Below are positions 56,742 to 64,000 of a stretch of DNA of 64,000 nucleotides, one piece after another (the first letter of the stretch is position 1; every line of letters begins with the position of its first letter). The DNA comes from Rhizobium metallidurans (GTDB taxonomy: Bacteria; Pseudomonadota; Alphaproteobacteria; Rhizobiales; Rhizobiaceae). The notes under the pieces are model-generated. The model had not been told where the DNA came from and did no database searches. It saw only the letters and a list, made by a program, of their open reading frames with translations. The stretch spans positions 1 through 64,000 of the forward strand of contig NZ_JACIDW010000006.1 of NCBI RefSeq assembly GCF_014196505.1, written 5' to 3'. A program made the translations under genes and the position numbers.

Positions 56742-58196
56742 ATGGGTAAGGTAACAGGGTTTCTGGAAATCGACCGGCAGGTGGCGAAGTATCAGCCGGC
56801 GTCGGATCGTATCCGGCATTTCCGCGAATTCACGATCCCGATGTCGGACCCGGAAGTGCAGAAACAGGCCGCGCGCTGCATGGACTGTGGCATTCCCTAT
56901 TGCCATGGCCCGACCGGTTGTCCCGTGCACAACCAGATCCCCGACTGGAACGATCTGGTCTACAACAACAACTGGGAAGCGGCGATCCAGAACCTGCATT
57001 CGACCAACAACTTCCCCGAATTCACCGGCCGCGTCTGCCCCGCGCCCTGCGAGGAAGCCTGCACGCTGAACCTCGAGGATGCGCCGGTCGCCATCAAGAC
57101 CGTCGAGCAGGCGATCGCCGACAAGGCCTATGAGCTCGGCTTCATCCGGCCGCAGCCGGCCGCCGTTCGCACCGGCAAGAAGGTTGCGATCATCGGTTCG
57201 GGTCCCGCCGGCATGGCGGCTGCCCAGCAGCTCGGCCGCGCCGGTCACGAGGTGCATGTCTATGAGCGCGAATCCAAGCCCGGCGGCCTGCTGCGCTACG
57301 GTATTCCCGACTTCAAGATGGAGAAGAACTTCATCGATCGCCGCGTCGAGCAGATTTCGGGCGAAGGCGTGACCTTCCATTGCGGCGTCAATGTCGGCGT
57401 CGATCTGAAGGTCGAGCAGCTGATCGCCGATCACGACGCGGTGCTCTACTGCGGCGGTTCGGAAACGCCGCGCGAAGCCGGCATTCCGGGCTTCGACCTT
57501 GCCGGCGTCCACGATGCGATGCCTTATCTGGTGCAGCAGAACAAGCGCGTCGGCCGCGAAAACATCGACAGCGTCGGCTGGGCGTCCGACCCTATCCTCG
57601 CTGGCGCCAAGCATGTCGTCGTCGTCGGCGGTGGTGATACCGCATCGGACTGCGTCGGCACGGCGTTCCGCCAGGGGGCCGTGAAGGTCACCCAGCTCGA
57701 CATCCGCCCGCAGCCGCCGGAGAAGGAAGACAAGCTCGCCGTCTGGCCGTTCTGGGCGACCAAGATGCGCACCTCCTCCAGCCAGGCTGAAGGCGCCGTG
57801 CGCGAATTCCAGGTGGCGACGCTCGAATTCATCGGTGAAGACGGCGTCCTGACCGGCGTCAAGTGCTGCGAAGTCGACGAACGCCGCAAGCCGATCGCCG
57901 GCACGGAGTTCATCATCAAGGCCGATCTCGCCTTCATCGCCATCGGCTTCAGCGGCCCGTTCACCACGAGCGTGCTCAAGGAACTCGAGGGCAAGCTGAC
58001 GCTGAACACCGACCGCCGCGGCTCGACCAACGTCGTTGCCAACGACCGCGACTACAAGACCTCGGTCGACAAGTTCTGGACGGCGGGCGACGTGCGCCGC
58101 GGCCAGTCGCTGGTCGTCTGGGCGATCCGCGAGGGACGCCAGGCGGCGCGCGCCATCGACGAGGCGCTGATGGGCTCGACGGTTCTGCCGCGCTGA
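56742..58196 (+). CDS. gltD: Glutamate synthase small subunit
   Basis: A 484-aa FAD-dependent NADPH oxidoreductase that supplies electrons to GltB. Two N-terminal Cys clusters ([16 protein letters not shown] and [12 protein letters not shown]) bind 4Fe-4S centres. FAD-binding [12 protein letters not shown] and NADPH-binding [11 protein letters not shown] follow. The start [13 protein letters not shown] at 56742 matches known family N-termini; an ATG at 56718 with AGAGG upstream could add eight residues. A strong terminator follows. Confidence 0.96.
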   Translation: MGKVTGFLEIDRQVAKYQPASDRIRHFREFTIPMSDPEVQKQAARCMDCGIPYCHGPTGCPVHNQIPDWNDLVYNNNWEAAIQNLHSTNNFPEFTGRVCPAPCEEACTLNLEDAPVAIKTVEQAIADKAYELGFIRPQPAAVRTGKKVAIIGSGPAGMAAAQQLGRAGHEVHVYERESKPGGLLRYGIPDFKMEKNFIDRRVEQISGEGVTFHCGVNVGVDLKVEQLIADHDAVLYCGGSETPREAGIPGFDLAGVHDAMPYLVQQNKRVGRENIDSVGWASDPILAGAKHVVVVGGGDTASDCVGTAFRQGAVKVTQLDIRPQPPEKEDKLAVWPFWATKMRTSSSQAEGAVREFQVATLEFIGEDGVLTGVKCCEVDERRKPIAGTEFIIKADLAFIAIGFSGPFTTSVLKELEGKLTLNTDRRGSTNVVANDRDYKTSVDKFWTAGDVRRGQSLVVWAIREGRQAARAIDEALMGSTVLPR

Positions 58197-58223
58197 GCGG
58201 ACGGCACGTTCGATCGATCTTTG

Positions 58224-58258
58224 GCTCGGGGCCGCCTTGCGCGGCCCCGAGCTTTTTT
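58224..58258 (+). terminator. Terminator after gltD
   Basis: Perfect 12-bp stem gctcggggccgc / gcggccccgagc with a 5-nt loop and six T. Confidence 0.95.
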
Positions 58259-58374
58259 ATCGGGTTGCGCGAGCGATAGCATGAAATGCCTGCGGCATGG
58301 TCAAGCGCGTTATGGCGATCCATGCTGTGCGCGCCATCGCGTCGCGGGGCCACGCCGGCAAGGGACAACGCCAC

Positions 58375-59007
58375 ATGCCATCCACCGAACTGCTGATCAC
58401 CTTCTTCGTCACAACCGCCTTGTTTGCCTATATTCCGGGGCCGGCCATGCTCTACGCCGCTGCCCAGACGCTGGCACGCGGACGGCGCGCGGGGTTCATG
58501 GCGACGCTTGGGATCCATATCGGCTGCTATGTGCATGTGATCGCGGCGGCGGCGGGCCTGTCGATCATCTTTCACGCCGTGCCGGTGCTCTACATGGCGG
58601 TCAAGCTCGCCGGCGCGGCCTATCTGGTTTATCTCGGCATATCGCTGTTTCGCGCGAAGCCTCAGGGCGAGCCGACGCTTGCCGCCCTCGATCCCAGGTC
58701 CGGTCGGCGCGCCTTTGTCGAGAGCATCTCGATCGAGGTGCTGAACCCGAAGACGGCGATCTTCTTTCTGGCCTTCCTGCCGCAATTCATCGATCCTGCC
58801 GCGAGCTTTCCGGTGTGGCTGCAATTCGTGCTGCTCGGGACGATCGTCAATCTCATCTTCTCGTCGGCCGATATCGTCTGCGTCATGCTGGCGGGCGCCG
58901 TCGTCTCCAGGCTGAAGCGCTCCGGATCGGCGCAGCGGCTGGTGCAGCGTGCGGGCGGCGGAATACTGATCGGTCTCGGCGCGCATCTGGCGCTGCAGCG
59001 GAGCTAG
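58375..59007 (+). CDS. LysE/RhtB-family amino-acid exporter
   Basis: A 210-aa membrane protein with six predicted TM helices. The family motif YIPGPAMLYAAAQTLARGRRAGF lies at about residue 18, and the central LNPKTAIFFLAFLPQFID at about residue 125. These exporters remove excess lysine, threonine, homoserine or other small metabolites. The ATG at 58375 is chosen since it starts the hydrophobic family N-terminus; upstream in-frame ATG extension is basic and unlikely. Followed by its own terminator. Confidence 0.9.
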   Translation: MPSTELLITFFVTTALFAYIPGPAMLYAAAQTLARGRRAGFMATLGIHIGCYVHVIAAAAGLSIIFHAVPVLYMAVKLAGAAYLVYLGISLFRAKPQGEPTLAALDPRSGRRAFVESISIEVLNPKTAIFFLAFLPQFIDPAASFPVWLQFVLLGTIVNLIFSSADIVCVMLAGAVVSRLKRSGSAQRLVQRAGGGILIGLGAHLALQRS

Positions 59008-59026
59008 CCGACGCGATCGATGTTGG

Positions 59027-59056
59027 CGCGGGGCCGCCTGACGCGGCCCCGCGTTT
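59027..59056 (+). terminator. Terminator after the LysE-type gene
   Basis: Stem cgcggggccgc / gcggccccgcg (11 bp, 5-nt loop) followed by TTT, closely resembling the one after gltD. Confidence 0.8.
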
Positions 59057-59070
59057 CTTGCTCAGTTAGT

Positions 59071-59823
59071 CTAAAGGGCCGCCTCGGACATCCAGAGTTC
59101 GGCATCGGCGCCGGCTGGAATGCGCAGCGGCGCGGATGGATCGGTTGCGGCGTGCCAGATGGCCTCGGCGACGTCTGAGGCATGGGTCACGGGCCCGGTG
59201 TCGTCCTGCACGCTGTTGATGAACTGCTGGAGCATCGGCGCGTAGTCCGCATCGTCAAGGCCACGGAAATGCGGACGCGCGTTCTGACCGAAGCGCGTGG
59301 TTGGCGAGCGGCCCGGCAGGACGATATGCACCCGCACGCCGAAGGGTTCCATCTCGACCGCGAGCGATTCCGTCAGCGCGTTCACCGCGGCCTTGCTCGC
59401 TCGATAGACGCCGATGACAGGCAGCGTCTTGACCGTCACCGTGGACGTGACGTTGATCACGACGCCCGCCCGGCGCCGGCGCATCTGCGGCAGGACAGCC
59501 TGGACCATCGACAAGGTGCCGATCGTGTTCGTCTCGAAAAGAGACCGCACGGTCTCCGGTGCCGTCAGCTCGATGGGTGAGGGTGCTCCGAAGCCGGCAT
59601 TGTTGACCAGAACGTCGATCCGACCCGCCGCCGCCACGGCCTGCGCTATGCTTGCGGGGTCGGTGACGTCGAGCGACAGAACGCGCAGGCGTTCGGACAG
59701 CGGCAGCAGGTCCGGATCGGGATTGCGCATCGTGGCGATCACGTCCCAGCCGCGTTCAAGAAAGAGTTTCGCGGTCTCCAGGCCAAAACCGGACGAGCAA
59801 CCGGTGATCAGTATCGTGGGCAT
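59071..59823 (-). CDS. Short-chain dehydrogenase/reductase
   Basis: A 250-aa classical SDR. Cofactor motif TGCSSGFGLE near the N-terminus, NNAGFGAP, catalytic Ser in NVTSTVTV and the active-site YRASK are in order. The ATG at 59823 is preceded by GGAG; an in-frame TTG four codons upstream is not used. It is divergent from an AraC-type regulator 98 bp away, its likely controller. Substrate unknown. Confidence 0.92.
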   Translation of the reverse strand: MPTILITGCSSGFGLETAKLFLERGWDVIATMRNPDPDLLPLSERLRVLSLDVTDPASIAQAVAAAGRIDVLVNNAGFGAPSPIELTAPETVRSLFETNTIGTLSMVQAVLPQMRRRRAGVVINVTSTVTVKTLPVIGVYRASKAAVNALTESLAVEMEPFGVRVHIVLPGRSPTTRFGQNARPHFRGLDDADYAPMLQQFINSVQDDTGPVTHASDVAEAIWHAATDPSAPLRIPAGADAELWMSEAAL

Positions 59824-59921
59824 CTGCGTCTCCAATTGAAAAGGGATGATCGCAGGGTAGTGACCGCGTTCAAGACTTGATATAGGTTGAAGTCTTTATT
59901 TCTTTAGAGATAGTCCTGATC

Positions 59922-60845
59922 GTGGCCGTTGATCCTCTTGCCGAAATCGTCACCCTGCTACAGCCCGCCGCACGCTTCTCGAAGCTGGTGGAATGCGCCG
60001 GCGCCTGGAGAATCCATCGAGAGGCCACCGGCGAGCCCTTCTATTGCGCCATTCTCGAGGGGCGCTGCCGCGTGGCGTTCGGGGAGCAGCCGCCGTTCAT
60101 ACTCGAGGCCGGCGACTTCGTGCTGGTGCCGGCCATGCGCGATCTGGTCAATGAGAGCATCGACGCACCAGGCGAATTGTCATCAGCCGTTCCAATCCAG
60201 ATGGGCGATGGACGCTTCCGCGCCGGTCGTGTCGACGGGCCGCCGGATTTGCGCATGCGGATCGGGCATTGCAGTTTCGGTTCGCCGGATGCGGCGCTCC
60301 TGGTTTCGCTTCTGCCCGACGTGGTCATCGTTCGCGACCAGCCACGTCTTGCCACGCTGATACAATTGGTCGGCGAGGAGACGCGCGAGCGGCGGCCGGG
60401 GCGCGAGCTGGTGATCGAACGGCTGCTGGAGGTGTTGCTGATCGAGGCGCTCAGATCCGGCACGCAGCCGACAGGCGCGGCCGGGCTCAGCCGTGGTCTG
60501 GCGGATGAACGGCTGGCGACGGCGCTTCGCGCCCTGCATGAAAAGCCGGCCCGTCCATGGACCGTGGCGGATCTCGCTGCCGAAGCGTCACTCTCCCGAT
60601 CGGCGTTCTTCGCCCGTTTCAGTCGTGTCGTCGGCCTGCCGCCGATGGAATATCTGCTGGCCTGGCGCATGGCGCTGGCAAAGCAGCTGTTGCGCGGCCG
60701 GGATCTCGGGATGGAAGAGGTGGCGGAGCGCGTGGGGTATGGCTCGGCAAGCGCGTTCAGCGTCGCCTTCTCGCGATATGCGGGCGTGCCGCCTGCTCGC
60801 TATGCCCGTGGGAGCCTGCCGCTGGGCGCGGATGTTCCGAGTTGA
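59922..60845 (+). CDS. AraC-family transcriptional regulator, cupin_6 type
   Basis: A 307-aa regulator with an N-terminal cupin domain (about 1-180, FILEAGDFVLVPA) and a C-terminal double helix-turn-helix (about 200-300, ARPWTVADLAAEASLSRSAF and MEEVAERVGYGSASAFSVAF). Start is GTG at 59922 with a weak ribosome site. Its position divergent to the SDR gene points to local regulation, a common layout in which a SDR detoxifies or converts the inducing compound. Confidence 0.92.
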   Translation: MAVDPLAEIVTLLQPAARFSKLVECAGAWRIHREATGEPFYCAILEGRCRVAFGEQPPFILEAGDFVLVPAMRDLVNESIDAPGELSSAVPIQMGDGRFRAGRVDGPPDLRMRIGHCSFGSPDAALLVSLLPDVVIVRDQPRLATLIQLVGEETRERRPGRELVIERLLEVLLIEALRSGTQPTGAAGLSRGLADERLATALRALHEKPARPWTVADLAAEASLSRSAFFARFSRVVGLPPMEYLLAWRMALAKQLLRGRDLGMEEVAERVGYGSASAFSVAFSRYAGVPPARYARGSLPLGADVPS

Positions 60846-60875
60846 GACAAAGGCCGTGCGTGCGCACGCCCGTTT

Positions 60876-62111
60876 CTACTTGACCGAGACCTCGGCGGCC
60901 GATTTGGCCACGGGGCGGCTGTAGTCGTCGACGCGGCCGGCCGGCGGCTTGGCCATCTCGCCGTCCTGCACAAGCTTGTCGCGCGGCGACTTCGTGGTGC
61001 TCACGGGGAGTGCGGCGCCGCCGAGCAGTGCCGTGCCGCCGTCGAGGTTGGGGTCGGAGAGGGCGATCGGGTCGGTGTGATCGGCCGGGTTCGCCGACAG
61101 GTCGAGCGCCGGCGCGCTGCTGTTGTCGAGGCGCACGAGATCGGGGCTTGCCTGGGTGCCGAGGATGCGGCGGGCCGGCTTTTCGACATAGAAGGCGATC
61201 TTGCGGCGGCCGGCTTCGGTCATGTTGATACCGTCGGCGGCGCGCAGGCGCACCTGCTGGCCGTTGATGTCGGAGCCGGTGACGATGAAATCACCGCTTT
61301 CGCTGACGAAACCGTCCCAGATATCGACGAATTCGCCGCCGATCGATTCCACCTGCTTGCGGTAGACCTGGTTCATCTGCACCGCGTCCGCCATCATCGC
61401 GGGCGAATCGAAGGCGGGCAGGCCGACCCAGAGCAGCGGGATCTTTCTCGATGTCACCGCCTTGCCGAAGGCCAGCACGCGGCGCTGGTATTCCGCGTAC
61501 CAGGCATCGGTGCGGAACTTCTCCTTGCCGGCATCGGTCACCATCTGCTGGCGGTCGTTGGCGCCGAGCATGACGACGACCATGGCGGGCTTGGCCTCGT
61601 CCAGGAATTTCGTCAGCTGCGTCGGCCAGTCGTAGTAGTCGTCGCGCACCAGGCCGGAGGCGACATTGCTGTGCGTCTCGATGAGGATGCCGGGCGAATC
61701 CTTGAAAGCGGCGTCCATGCCGGAGCCGAGGCCGCCGGCCAGGAAGTCACCGACGACCATGATCTTCTGGGCGTTGTCGAGCTTCTGGACGACCTTCTCT
61801 TCCGGCGCGATCACCGGCGCGGGGCGCGGAGCGGAGACGGCGGCCTTCGGCGGCGCCTTCTTCTTGCGTGGCGGGACGGCGCGCTGCGGCGCATACTGGC
61901 CGGGCGCCTGCGGGGCCTCGTCGATATAGCGGCGGCCCAGGAACAAATCGAGAAGCGAGCGGCGCTGATAATAGCGCTGTTCCTGCGCCTCGGCCGAAAC
62001 GGGCGGCAGAACGGCGGTCGAAAAGACCAGCACCGCCGCGCTGAGCGCACCCCAGCGCAGCATGCCGCTAACGCCGCCGGCGGTCATTGTCCTGTCTACT
62101 CGTTTACGCAT
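60876..62111 (-). CDS. DUF459 (SGNH-fold) protein with altered active site
   Basis: A 411-aa protein with an N-terminal TM/signal anchor (about 18-40), a Pro/Lys-rich linker (about 65-105) and an SGNH-like domain (about 112-320). The block-I motif that should read GDS is GDF (Phe123), so the nucleophile Ser is absent. The block-V motif reads DGINMTEAG with Asn where a His is expected, while GAND of block III is kept. It is a likely pseudo-hydrolase with a periplasmic domain, perhaps binding glycans. The C-terminus is a low-complexity tail. Confidence 0.82.
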   Translation of the reverse strand: MRKRVDRTMTAGGVSGMLRWGALSAAVLVFSTAVLPPVSAEAQEQRYYQRRSLLDLFLGRRYIDEAPQAPGQYAPQRAVPPRKKKAPPKAAVSAPRPAPVIAPEEKVVQKLDNAQKIMVVGDFLAGGLGSGMDAAFKDSPGILIETHSNVASGLVRDDYYDWPTQLTKFLDEAKPAMVVVMLGANDRQQMVTDAGKEKFRTDAWYAEYQRRVLAFGKAVTSRKIPLLWVGLPAFDSPAMMADAVQMNQVYRKQVESIGGEFVDIWDGFVSESGDFIVTGSDINGQQVRLRAADGINMTEAGRRKIAFYVEKPARRILGTQASPDLVRLDNSSAPALDLSANPADHTDPIALSDPNLDGGTALLGGAALPVSTTKSPRDKLVQDGEMAKPPAGRVDDYSRPVAKSAAEVSVK

Positions 62112-62209
62112 GTCGGCCGCCTCGCATCGACGCTTATTTTCTCATGGAGCGGGACGGGCGTCCACACCCCAAAGCGCGGTGCGCGTGTTTTTGATCGCGA
62201 CGCGAGGTG

Positions 62210-63433
62210 CTACTTGCGCAGCGCGTTCAGAAGCGGCAGCGAGGGTTCGCCATCCGCCTGCATGCCCATCCGGCCCTGGACGGCCGATATCGCGGCCTTG
62301 GAGCCGCTGCCGAAATTGCCGTCGACCTCGCCGTCGTAATAGCCGAGCGCCTTCAGCCGGGTCTGCAGCTCGAACTTCTCCTTGACGTCGAGCGTGCCAT
62401 CGGGACGCGGCCAGCGCTGCTTCATGCCGCCATAGCCGGCGATCTCGTCGGCGAGCAGGCCGACGGCGATGGCATAGCTGTCGGAGGAATTGTACTTCTT
62501 GATGGTGAAGAAGTTGCTGGTCATCAGGAAGCCCGGGCCGTCATTGCCGGCGGGCATCTTCAAGACCGCCTTGCCGCCGCCATCCCTGAAGCCCATGCCA
62601 CTCGGGCGCTTCAGGCCGAGTGCCGCCCATTGCGACAGCGTCATGGTCTTGCCGACGTACTTTGCCGCGCTCGCCGGCACCTGGACCTCGTAGCCCCAGG
62701 TCTTGCCGGTGTCCCAGCCGTTCTTCTTCAGGAGATTGGCGGAGGTCGCCAGCGCGTCTGGAATCGAGTTCCAGATATCGCGGTGGCCGTTGCCGTCGGC
62801 GTCGATGGCGTAAAGCAGGTAGCTGGTGGGGATGAACTGCGTGTGGCCCATGGCGCCGGCCCAGGAGCCGGTCATGCCGTCGGGCGAGATGTCGCCGTTC
62901 TGCAGGATCTTCAGCGCGGCGATCAGTTGCTTCTCCGCGAACCTGGAGCGCTTCTGGTCGGCATAGCCGAGGGTGGCGAGCGCGCGGGGCACGTAATGCA
63001 GCCTGTCGTCCTTCTCGAGAACGGCGCCGTAATTCGATTCCATCGACCAGATCGCAAGCAGAATCGTCTTGTCGACGCCGAAGTTGCGCTCGATCCAATT
63101 CAACGTAGAGGCGTGCTTGGCCATCATCTTGCGGCCGATCTGGACGGTATAGGGATTTACGCGAGAATCCACGTAATCCCAGATTTTCGTCGTGAATTCA
63201 GGCTGATAGGCAGCCTTTTCCAGCACCGACGGGTCGGGTGCGGTGACGCCGGCGAAAGCTTTACGATAAGTTGCCTTGCTGATGCCATTTTGAGCGGCAG
63301 TTTGATAAAAGTCCGCGATCCACTTCTGGAACCGCTGGTCGGCCATGGCGTTTACCGGCGCCAGACTGGCGGATGCGGTCATCATAAATGCGAATGCAAG
63401 ACCACGAAGGGAGATTTTGTGATTTTGAGTCAT
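62210..63433 (-). CDS. Lytic murein transglycosylase, MltB family
   Basis: A 407-aa secreted GH103 enzyme with a signal peptide (about 1-31). The catalytic domain contains IWSMESNYG with catalytic Glu132, and GAMGHTQFIPTSYLLYA. A C-terminal peptidoglycan-binding domain (about 345-405; LQTRLKALGYYDGEVDGNFGSGSKAAI) anchors it to the wall. It cuts glycan strands with 1,6-anhydro-MurNAc formation. It is divergent from galU, 201 bp away. Confidence 0.94.
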   Translation of the reverse strand: MTQNHKISLRGLAFAFMMTASASLAPVNAMADQRFQKWIADFYQTAAQNGISKATYRKAFAGVTAPDPSVLEKAAYQPEFTTKIWDYVDSRVNPYTVQIGRKMMAKHASTLNWIERNFGVDKTILLAIWSMESNYGAVLEKDDRLHYVPRALATLGYADQKRSRFAEKQLIAALKILQNGDISPDGMTGSWAGAMGHTQFIPTSYLLYAIDADGNGHRDIWNSIPDALATSANLLKKNGWDTGKTWGYEVQVPASAAKYVGKTMTLSQWAALGLKRPSGMGFRDGGGKAVLKMPAGNDGPGFLMTSNFFTIKKYNSSDSYAIAVGLLADEIAGYGGMKQRWPRPDGTLDVKEKFELQTRLKALGYYDGEVDGNFGSGSKAAISAVQGRMGMQADGEPSLPLLNALRK

Positions 63434-63634
63434 CGGCGGTCATCCGTCCTTTCGTTTCAGGCACAGCAGAGCGCGAAGTTTCCGCTCGGACCTGAGACTA
63501 CCCGAACGGAGTCAACAAATTCTTTACCATGACGCACGAACCCAGTCACTATTTGCAAAACCGTAGCAAATCTCATCTAATCCGATCAAAATCGCGTTAT
63601 ATTTCAAGCGTTAGAATCATCGCAGGAGGCCTGT

Positions 63635-64000
63635 GTGGCAGAGCATAAAAAAGTTCGCAAAGCTGTATTCCCGGTCGCCGGTCTCGGCACGCGCTTCCTT
63701 CCGGCCACCAAGGCCGTTCCGAAGGAAATGCTGACCGTGGTCGACAAGCCGATCATTCAGTATGTGGTGGACGAAGCGCTGGAAGCCGGGATCGAACATT
63801 TCGTGTTCGTGACGGGCCGTAACAAGCACATCATCGAAGACTATTTCGACATCCATTTCGAACTTGAGCAGACGCTGCGCGAGCGTAGCAAGAACGCCGA
63901 GATCACGCTGCTCGCGGGCCAGCTTCCCAAGGCCGGCACCGTCAGCTTCACCCGCCAGCAGGAGCCGCTCGGTCTCGGTCACGCCGTATGGTGCGCCCGC
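63635..64000 (+). CDS. galU: UTP-glucose-1-phosphate uridylyltransferase, 5' part
   Basis: The first 122 codons of a GalU/ExoN-type enzyme that makes UDP-glucose for surface polysaccharides. Nucleotidyltransferase motif [20 protein letters not shown] and [14 protein letters not shown] are visible. Start is GTG at 63635, with AGGAGG 5 nt upstream. The window ends inside the gene, so the rest is unseen. Confidence 0.95.
   Translation, partial: MAEHKKVRKAVFPVAGLGTRFLPATKAVPKEMLTVVDKPIIQYVVDEALEAGIEHFVFVTGRNKHIIEDYFDIHFELEQTLRERSKNAEITLLAGQLPKAGTVSFTRQQEPLGLGHAVWCAR

Overview
The window is high-GC DNA from the chromosome of a Rhizobiaceae member (Rhizobium/Agrobacterium/Sinorhizobium group). The grounds are the glycogen operon order glgP-glgB-glgC-glgA-pgm-glgX, a RIME-type palindromic intergenic repeat, an AbcR/alpha-r15-type small RNA, a CpdR-type response regulator, EcfG-type stress promoters (GGAAC-N16/17-CGTT), a likely ROSE thermometer before an Hsp20 gene, and divided gltB/gltD. 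The species cannot be fixed from sequence alone.

Layout. 1-168: 3' end of an IS630-type transposase. 328-1201: two small membrane proteins with an ATGA overlap and a MaoC-like hydratase. 1290-12509 (minus): the six-gene glycogen operon. 12783-13775: a lone TadG-like protein. 13980-20621 (minus): a three-gene unit of transglutaminase/DUF2126, circularly permuted ATP-grasp/Alpha-E and a second transglutaminase. 20774-21403: an in-frame fusion of an AbrB antitoxin-like domain with a GNAT acetyltransferase. 21438-26753: a TctDE-like two-component system, an adenylate cyclase with TPRs, and an orphan periplasmic binding protein. 27032-27787: a single-domain response regulator and a 66-aa protein, facing each other and each behind an EcfG-type promoter. 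28113-31073: tctCBA tripartite carboxylate transporter. 31176-38051: mostly small, stress or envelope proteins, including a DUF475/TerC-like membrane protein with a long structured leader. 38263-38783: tRNA-Val(GAC) and cpdR. 38971-40862: an N-formylglutamate amidohydrolase and a two-gene unit with an AbiEii-type nucleotidyltransferase. About 40920-41030 (minus): AbcR-type sRNA. 41140-50703: hisN, a soluble chemoreceptor, a cell-wall hydrolase lipoprotein, a lysophospholipase-like hydrolase, ibpA, a bile-acid-symporter-like carrier with a divergent LysR gene, and ltaE. 51262-58196: gltB and gltD, separated by a vapBC toxin-antitoxin pair. 58375-64000: LysE exporter, SDR with divergent AraC regulator, a degenerate DUF459 protein, a MltB-type transglycosylase and the 5' end of galU.

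How it fits together. The glg genes make, remodel and degrade glycogen, linked to central metabolism through phosphoglucomutase. GltBD assimilates ammonia. TctCBA probably imports a carboxylate, and the nearby TctDE-like pair is a candidate sensor system. Several small genes appear tied to the EcfG general stress response. The most unusual items are the AbrB-GNAT fusion, the nucleotidyltransferase module with a small unrecognised partner, the DUF475 leader with three tandem mini-hairpins, the vapBC insertion in the glutamate synthase locus, and two probable pseudo-enzymes (SNase-like and DUF459). All family names are from reading motifs; no database search was run.
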